A DNA stretch of 64,000 nt from Lepas anatifera (Eukaryota > Arthropoda > Thecostraca > Lepadidae): assembly GCA_034440635.1 (NCBI GenBank), contig JAOTON010001027.1, positions 2,506,001-2,570,000 on the forward strand. The letters run 5' to 3'. This document shows positions 57,475 to 64,000 of this stretch, in pieces. A program made the translations under genes and the position numbers. Below the pieces are notes generated by a model. The model did no database searches. It saw only the letters and a list, made by a program, of their open reading frames with translations, and was not told the DNA's origin. Numbering within the stretch: the first letter of the stretch is position 1; every line of letters begins with the position of its first letter.

Positions 57475-58190
57475 AGAATTTAGTAGGGTAAGAAGCTTCA
57501 GGGGATGCCGATATAGCATCTAGAGGGGGGTGTAATGTGGTCGCTGCGAGGGCACCCATCCGACGAAAATTTCAAATATTTCAGGAATTGGGTGCTTCAA
57601 AAGACTTACAGAGAGCAGTCGATCTGATTTTTCCAGAGGGGTGCCCACATAGTGAAACGGGAATCTGCAGCTGACAATGGAAGAATGGCAATCGAAGTCT
57701 TCTATGAGGAACGGCAAGAAACAGGCCGTTTCTACTTGACCCAATCTCTGAAGCTAATTTTACGGAACATATCCCGTGTAATTTTGATGTGTTAACATGC
57801 GCAGTGGGGGGAGGTCCTAAAGTGCCCCCCCCGACCTATTTCTACAAGGTGGCCAAAAAACCTAAAAGCGCTGGCAGCGGAACTGAGGGGGAGGGGGGCA
57901 CCGGGGCACGGTGCCTCTCTTAAATCAGAAATTTTAACACTAACCCTATGGCGTTGACTGCAAAGTATGGTGCCCCCTTAAATTCGGACGTTCCGCCGCC
58001 ACTGGAAAGCCTGAAATCGCTACTTTGGGGCTACATTTGAGCTTTTATGGGCGCGCCGGTCTATAAAATAATTTGTAAGATCAGTTAATAATTTTTTACC
58101 TAAAAAGCTTTCAAAAGGAGACCAATTTCTTTAGATCATCAGAATCGCGCGGTCTCAACAGTTCGCTTTTACTGAAGACGGAGTGCTGAC
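57475..58190. other. Unassigned, with a solo F3-like end
   Basis: Only TTAACATGCGCAGTGGGGGG near 57792-57811 stands out; it resembles an isolated F3/F2 terminus. No partner end was found. Confidence 0.4.
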
Positions 58191-58198
58191 GTAATGTT

Positions 58199-58392
58199 CA
58201 GATTGTTGAGTCGCGACTCAGAATCAGAATAGGTTCTGAGCCGGCTCAATCTTTGCTTGACTCAGAGTTTAGTTGATTCAATGTAGGATTCGAGAATTAG
58301 CCAGAGTGGACTCAATTGATCGGCCGGTTGAGTTGAGTCAGAATTAGAATCAATCTCCAAACCGTCCACTGGAGTTGAATCGGCTCAACACC
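58199..58392. mobile_element. Small hAT-like element rich in TGAGTC/GACTCA
   Basis: About 194 bp from CAGATTGTTGAGTCGCGACTC to GAATCGGCTCAACACC, flanked by GTAATGTT (58191-58198) and TTAATGTT (58393-58400), an 8-bp duplication with one mismatch. The interior is repeats of GACTCA, TTGAGTC and GGCTCAA. Ends are imperfectly paired. Confidence 0.6.
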
Positions 58393-58541
58393 TTAATGTT
58401 TTGAATATGTATGTTGAAAAGACTGATTTCTGAAAGTAATCTTCCTATTTTGAGGATTTCATGTTATAACTAAGTGGTATTTTTATTTTATACACTTTTA
58501 CATTTTATATCCACCCCAGGGCCAGTTGATAAGGTAGGGAA

Positions 58542-58604
58542 GCTTAGGCGCAGTGGTAGAAGATTGGGCTTCCATGCAACAGCCCTGGTTGAAATCCAGG
58601 GCAC
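58542..58604 (+). repeat. tRNA-derived SINE head, decayed
   Basis: TAGGCGCAGTGGTAGA resembles an A box, and CCCTGGTTGAAATCCAGGGC forms a T-arm hairpin with a degenerate B box. No acceptor stem. Not a working tRNA gene. Confidence 0.45.
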
Positions 58605-58773
58605 GAATTATAAATTGGAACCCTGTCATCTCTAATATAGGTACCACGTACACAAGGTGAGAGTTGGTAACACTATGTAACTTCAGCAGTTGTTATGTCG
58701 GTGTGTTGTAAAACCCCAGGGCTTCCATCACAGTTTGATAGACCTTTCTGGCATTCAGGGTGTAGTAATTTAA

Positions 58774-59756
58774 CCCTCGCCCCACGAGGGGGCCATCGAT
58801 GGCCCCTAAGGTTTTCCGGGATAGCAGAAAAACGACGAGGCGCAGCACCGCGGTTGAGGGCTCTACCTCTCACTGCATCATTTTCCATCATCCCTGAAAT
58901 TTTTACCCCGGGTCACCCAAGGTCAGGTCACCAGACGAGGTCCCAGGTACCTCACTTCCTTTAGAGCTCTGTAAGAGCTACATTTCAAAGTCGATCGATT
59001 TGAAACTTCCTGCACTTCATGACCCCTCCAGGGTCTACAAGGTGTATATCCGGGTTTTTCGATTTCGTGCCTGAGGTCAGGTCACGGGCGACCTCTCCAT
59101 TGGAAAGCATGGGGAAAAGCTATTTCATGATATAAAAGCCACAAAATGATTGCAAATACTCAGACTGCTCAGAACAACGTTTTTGGACACCCTTTCACGG
59201 ATCCCAGGGGTCATATTTGCCTTTGACTTTTACAAGGTCATCCAAGGTCACCAGAGGTCAAAAACAGTATTTTGACAATAACTTTTGACCTAATTGAGCT
59301 AGGCGGTGAAACAAACACCATCGTGTTTGTTTGTCACTGGCTTTCATTTGTATACGGCAAGGTACTTTTTGACCTTTCGTGACCTCAGGTCATATTAGGT
59401 CACGAGGTGACCTCTGGTGGTCAAACCACTGGCGGGAGGTCTTTACGTTCCACATAGCGGAAAAGTACTGGCAATTTGCTATCAAATGTACTTTACCAGG
59501 TCTCAATAGCTCTAATGGCATAGAGTTATGCCCAGTTTGTTAATCATTGCATATTTGAGTGAAATAGCCGATCTTGACCTAATTTGACCTCTGGAGGGCA
59601 AACCATTGACCTGAGCACTAAAACATGCGAGTAATTTCTTACTGAATTCAGCGAGCTTTCTATTGCACTTTGCGTTTGCGCTAACGCCCATATTTTCGGG
59701 TTGGGGGGGCCATCGATGGCCCCCGGTGCGAAGGTGGCGCCGCCCCGGTGGGGGGG
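58774..59756 (-). mobile_element. TTAA-flanked AGGTCA-rich element, family F1, copy D (deletion-rich)
   Basis: A 983-bp element flanked by TTAA at 58770-58773 and 59757-59760. Aligned by eye to copies A-C it differs mainly by many one- or two-base deletions rather than substitutions, for example GGCATAGAGTT for GGCATAAGAGTT and CATTTGTATACGG for CATTTGATATACGG. The doubled end is shortened. Confidence 0.85.
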
Positions 59757-60229
59757 TTAATCTGACCGTACTGTGGCTGCCCCAGGAATAATAACGGCAG
59801 GGGGATAGGAAGGCCATGTCCCCCAATATTCCGGCTGGGGGGAGTGGGAAGCCCATAGAGCTAACCTCCCCAATAGTTCGAGGCATGATTAGGTAAAATA
59901 TGCCAAAGTATCAGTTTTCGATATTATACACCTTCTAGTCATGGAAAAAACATTCCTTCTATTCACATCATCATCAGGTCTGGTAAAGGTTACCGTCTGA
60001 CCTAAATGTTTAATATTCATATCAATTGACTTGCGTAATTTACACCTACTGGTATCAAAATGGAAGCTTTATCGCCATTTCCTTCGAAGTTATAGGTCCA
60101 AGTCTGACAACCTGCTAATAAGTCCCAGGTAACCGGTCAGACGCCACTGGTCCAAACTTGCTACTTGACCCTGGAGAAGGGCTCAAGCGGCTACGATTTT
60201 GGGAGTAAGAAGCCATTATATGCGGTCTG

Positions 60230-60633
60230 TACAGAAATTCAGTAACTTTTTTCTGTCAATTCCCGCTTTCGCCCACATTTCCAGTGCAGAGGTCATGACC
60301 CGTACCTGACCCTAGGTCATGGATATGATAAATCCCATTGCGTCAACTTGGAGTACTTGGTGATGATATTATGTTATATGAATATTAGACCAATATGATA
60401 AACATGTTCTTACTCGTGCCCCATGAAACACTTGTGGAGATGAAGTCCCCTTGACCTGGCCTGGTGGCCAGACCTGAGATGAACAATTCTAAAAATTTGG
60501 TAAAGGTTGCGCAGCTGATGAAGGATAAGCTGTGTCAAGTACGGCTGGGCCTCGCGTCGCCTTTTTTCTACCGCTGTCAGAAAAAAACCGAGACTGGTGT
60601 TCTAACACCCCTCCCCCCGCTCTGGGTCGAGGG
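60230..60633 (+). mobile_element. Truncated TTAA-superfamily remnant (F2-like right half)
   Basis: From about 60285 (AGGTCATGACCCGTACCTGACC) it follows the right half of the F2 element, including the CCTCGCGTCGCC hairpin region, and ends CGAGGG before TTAA at 60634-60637. The left half is missing. Confidence 0.6.
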
Positions 60634-60637
60634 TTAA

Positions 60638-62693
60638 CTTGGAAACCAGCTGACTTGAAGAAGCCAAGGACGTCAATGTGTTGACCCAGGGATTCGAATC
60701 ATATGCTGTATGACCCTGGACATTTGATTCAACTCCTTAGATCAAGCCCGTCACCACATGAAACTTATTCTTACATTCTGTTCCGTTAAAAAATATGGAT
60801 ATAAATGCATTTGAAAAAAAAACATGATGTCTGGAGACCCCTGCTGACCTTTTTCTTGACCCTGAACTCAAACTAGCTTGCAATATCTTGATGTGTTCCC
60901 AAGAGATTTCAGCTGATATTCCGAAACTTTATCTAACTCAACCGTTTCAAAGGCAGCGACTTTTCAATTGCAGCGGTTTAAAAAATTTGGTAGTGGCACC
61001 CACCTCTGACACAAAGTACATACAAGACATCTGATACCTCCTTAATGAAGATAGAAAACTGAAATAAAAGTGCCATCAGGGCAGGTACGGGAAAACATAA
61101 CCTTCTTGGCGACCTTTTGGCCTGATTTAGTCTGTTCTGATCTCAACTGCCTTGCCCCCAGTAATTGTAACGTCCCTACGCCTATAGCGGCTGATGCAAA
61201 AGAGAGGTCAGATGGCTTGAAGAGGAGATATAGTCAGAACTCTGAAAAGACATTATAGGTTCAATAAAATTTAAACAAACGGAATTATAGCACCAAACAA
61301 GTATCGCCCTCCCTATCAAACATATAGCTCTGAGATTTTTCGTTCTATGCAATAAGCGCTCTTTATTTATTTGTATATCATATTTCTTCAACAAAAAATA
61401 AACAGCCAAATAACTGTACCCTCTCTTGTAACAGCTCAACAAACCAGAACTACCCTTGGAACAAAGTTTTCGCAGCTTGAGGGTATAAATTGGTTTATGC
61501 TGTACTGCAGATCACGTGATCTTCAGCATAAGCCTTGCTTTTTCTGTTTCATAACATATGATGCGTCATCAGCTCCTTTTATCGTCATGCCCGGTAATGA
61601 TTATTGGACTACTAACTTTGCAAAGCTCAACTGTTAATTTGTGCATGGTGAAAAGGTATTGCTAGTTAACTTGTCAGGACACGATTATACTGTTGCTGGA
61701 TTTGCTTGATCATAATTCCAGAACTACTTTGCTCACGTTGCATTTGGCTTTATTGTCGGGGGAAGTGATTTGCTCGTGGGGTAAGAATATAAATGTAGTA
61801 GCTGTGGAGGTACCTATTGTTTTGAAGTGGACTCTTATCTTCTCATCAAACTCACATGTGAGCAGTTTTCCAAAAGGAACAAAAGTGCTAGGTTATGCAT
61901 ATCCCCTTGGGCATCTGATAGTACAAGGAGCACTATGTTCTTTTTGTCCTCGTCAGAACTCTGATTGTCTGTCTTGGTGTCAAGGGACAAAAGGAAGGTT
62001 CTAATATTTGTCTAGAGTGAACTGAAATGGTCACTATAAAACCTTAAAGTTGGGGCACCATTATGGTAAAATAGCATATTTTGCCTGTTTTGAATTACGA
62101 TTTCAAAGCCTGCCTTTGGTAGTTGCAATGCTCCGAGAGTTTTGCCAGCCATATGATTATGGCAAGTTTTCCCCGAGTGTAGGAAATAATGTATAGAAAA
62201 ATATAGTATGTAATAAGGCTATTCAATCGGGATGATATGTCCAGGTCACCTCACATGAAAGTTAAGGACAAGGGTCACAGGTCAAGGCCACACCAGCATT
62301 TTCAGGGTCCTTGACCCCAGCGCTTCCGGTCAGGTGACGTTACTCAGTATGACGTATGTTACGATATGACGGCATAATTAAAGTTACTGTTACTCAATGT
62401 TAAGATCAGGGTGGAAGGTCAAGATCCTAGGTCATTAGGCAAGGCCAAACCCTCATTTCCCACCCAAAGGCTGCTATAGTGCCAGTTATAATGTACTTTA
62501 TTAGAAGTATGCATATCGTGACACCATAGGTCAATGCCCTTAAATGACTTTGACCTCAAAATGTATAGGATATTGTGTGAGACGTTCCGCCTTTGACTTT
62601 ATAGGTCCAATATAGGTATATATAGGTATATATAGGTAATATAATATATAGGACCTTTATGACCTTCTTTAACCTTGGATATATTGAACTAGG
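60638..62693. other. Unassigned stretch with an AGGTCA-rich patch
   Basis: No recognised gene. Open frames at 61371-61637 and 61693-62004 have protein-like patches but no recognisable family. Between 62240 and 62620 GGTCA/TGACC motifs are again frequent without visible element ends. Confidence 0.4.
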
Positions 62694-62697
62694 TTAA

Positions 62698-63708
62698 CAG
62701 GCGCCCCGCTGGGGGAGGGCGAAATTCGCCCCCTCCTGGTTTTCCCCAGATAGCTCAACAACGAAGAAATGCAGAGCAACGAAACTTACAGTACCTCATT
62801 CCTGATCCATTTTACACATGTGACCAAATTTTTTAGTTAAGGTCATGTCAGGTCAAGGAGCTATTCAAGGTCAAGTGGCCCGACCTCAAAACCTAAAATC
62901 GCGAGTTTGAAGCGGCGCCCAGGGAAAATCAGCAAACTGATCAGTTTGAAACTTCCGCAATATGATAAGCTCATTAGGGTCTACAAATCCGCTATCTCGG
63001 AATTTCGATATTGTTGACCTAAGGTGGGGTCGAATTTTTGGTCACCCCATTATAAGTCTATGGTGAAAATAGAATGGGCTCGTTCTCAGTAAATACTGGA
63101 TCGATAAAGCTAAAAATCCTCAAACCGTCTATTCTTACCACGATCTTGACCATAAAGTTGAGTTTTTGAGCATCTGACCTCTCAAAGGTCATATAAGGTC
63201 ACGGGAGCATAGAGGGATTGTTTTGTCAATAACTTCCCACTGAATTGAGATAAAGCTCCCACTTTGCTTACATTGTGCTTATATTGTCACGGGGAGTCGA
63301 TTGATATGCAGCATGACCACACCAGGTTACTCTGTGACCCTGACCTAGCTCGAGGTCAGGTAATTTTCACTATTTGACCTGGCAAGGTCATATTATACAT
63401 CTTTGATTTGCTGCGGCGATGAGAGGAATCTATTGATGCATAAATATTTGCTCTAGCTCCCCTGAGAGCAGATCTAGAGAGAGAAACGTACGTGCTCTGT
63501 TGTAAGCCTATGGAACCTTCTTTGACCTATGCTGACCTCAATATTGACCTGACATAAAAATTATTCCTATAAAATATCTTGGTCTTGTCAAGAGCTTTCG
63601 AAGGCCGCCCGTAATTTTCCTTTAGCTTTCGTGGGGAACGAGATACGGAGGGGGCGAAAAACGCCCCCAGCGGGGCGCGTCATGCCAGGGACCCCAGCGG
63701 GGCGCGTG
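62698..63708 (-). mobile_element. TTAA-flanked AGGTCA-rich element, family F3, copy 2
   Basis: A 1011-bp element in reverse orientation to copy 1. Left flank TTAA (62694-62697); right flank TTGA (63709-63712), one base decayed. Left end CAGGCGCCCCGCTGGGGG; right end, read inward, CACGCGCCCCGCTGGGG, then TCCCTGGCATGA, then a second CGCGCCCCGCTGGGG, the doubled end. AGGTCA-rich interior. Confidence 0.85.
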
Positions 63709-64000
63709 TTGATAAAACTTGATTTTAATGTATGTACATACATCACCATGTCCACCACGTCCACAAACTCCACCTTGGTCTAATCCAGGAATTTGGTGTA
63801 AAATGGGGGTATTTTTTAGCCGAAAATCATGAAAACGTCCATGATTTCTCTGAAAAATGTATAATGAGCTCAATATTTTGGATCCGTCCATGCCTCTGCA
63901 GCCGAGCTTGTTTCCGAAAATTGCCTTCGTTTGCACAAATTGTGTTAGGCGGTACATGTTTAATCCTGGATTCAAAATCCTCGTATCCTGGATGCTAAAT

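Noticed and set aside
61693..62004. 103-codon frame with Cys near the end, and an 88-codon frame just upstream (61371-61637)
   Set aside because: Possibly traces of an old transposase (patches such as APFIVMPGNDYW look protein-like), but no catalytic motif or family could be named, so not annotated as a gene.

Overview
This is animal (metazoan) nuclear DNA, most likely from an invertebrate. Two host coding exons with eukaryotic splice donors can be read at opposite ends: the first exon of Mediator subunit MED21 (minus strand, left edge) and a signal-peptide first exon that resembles an invertebrate semaphorin-2 start (plus strand, near 53.0 kb). No bacterial operon, rRNA or intact tRNA gene is visible. 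The species cannot be named from the sequence. Nearly everything else is transposable elements, many of them complete enough that both ends and both target-site duplications (TSDs) can be placed to the base. Layout: 0-4.8 kb holds the MED21 exon and promoter, two hAT-like elements and a truncated copy (R1) of a zinc-finger-carrying hAT-like element. 4.88-19.94 kb is one 15-kb foldback element with a 9-bp TSD; its interior is about 10 kb of GGTCTCAGGGG-type minisatellite with a higher-order repeat and inverted blocks. 20.2-23.7 kb holds two small hAT-like elements and a three-level nest. 24.65-32.93 kb is a TTAA-flanked element containing TA-flanked elements, one of which contains a hAT element, then a second foldback element, then a SINE: five levels. 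33-36 kb is mostly unassigned and has a CpG-rich island. 37.06-47.76 kb is a hAT-like element (R2) split by an 8.06-kb TTAA-flanked insertion that itself holds a hAT MITE, which in turn holds a retroposon. 47.8-54.8 kb is unassigned apart from one small element and the secretory exon. 54.8-63.7 kb carries at least five more members of the TTAA-flanked superfamily. The most unusual feature is that superfamily: at least four families with different terminal sequences, a shared asymmetric layout (inverted repeat doubled at one end, single at the other) and bodies packed with TGACCT/AGGTCA motifs. No intact transposase or reverse transcriptase was found, so every element here looks non-autonomous or decayed. 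Repeat relationships were aligned by eye; identities and motif counts are estimates, while junction coordinates were read base by base.
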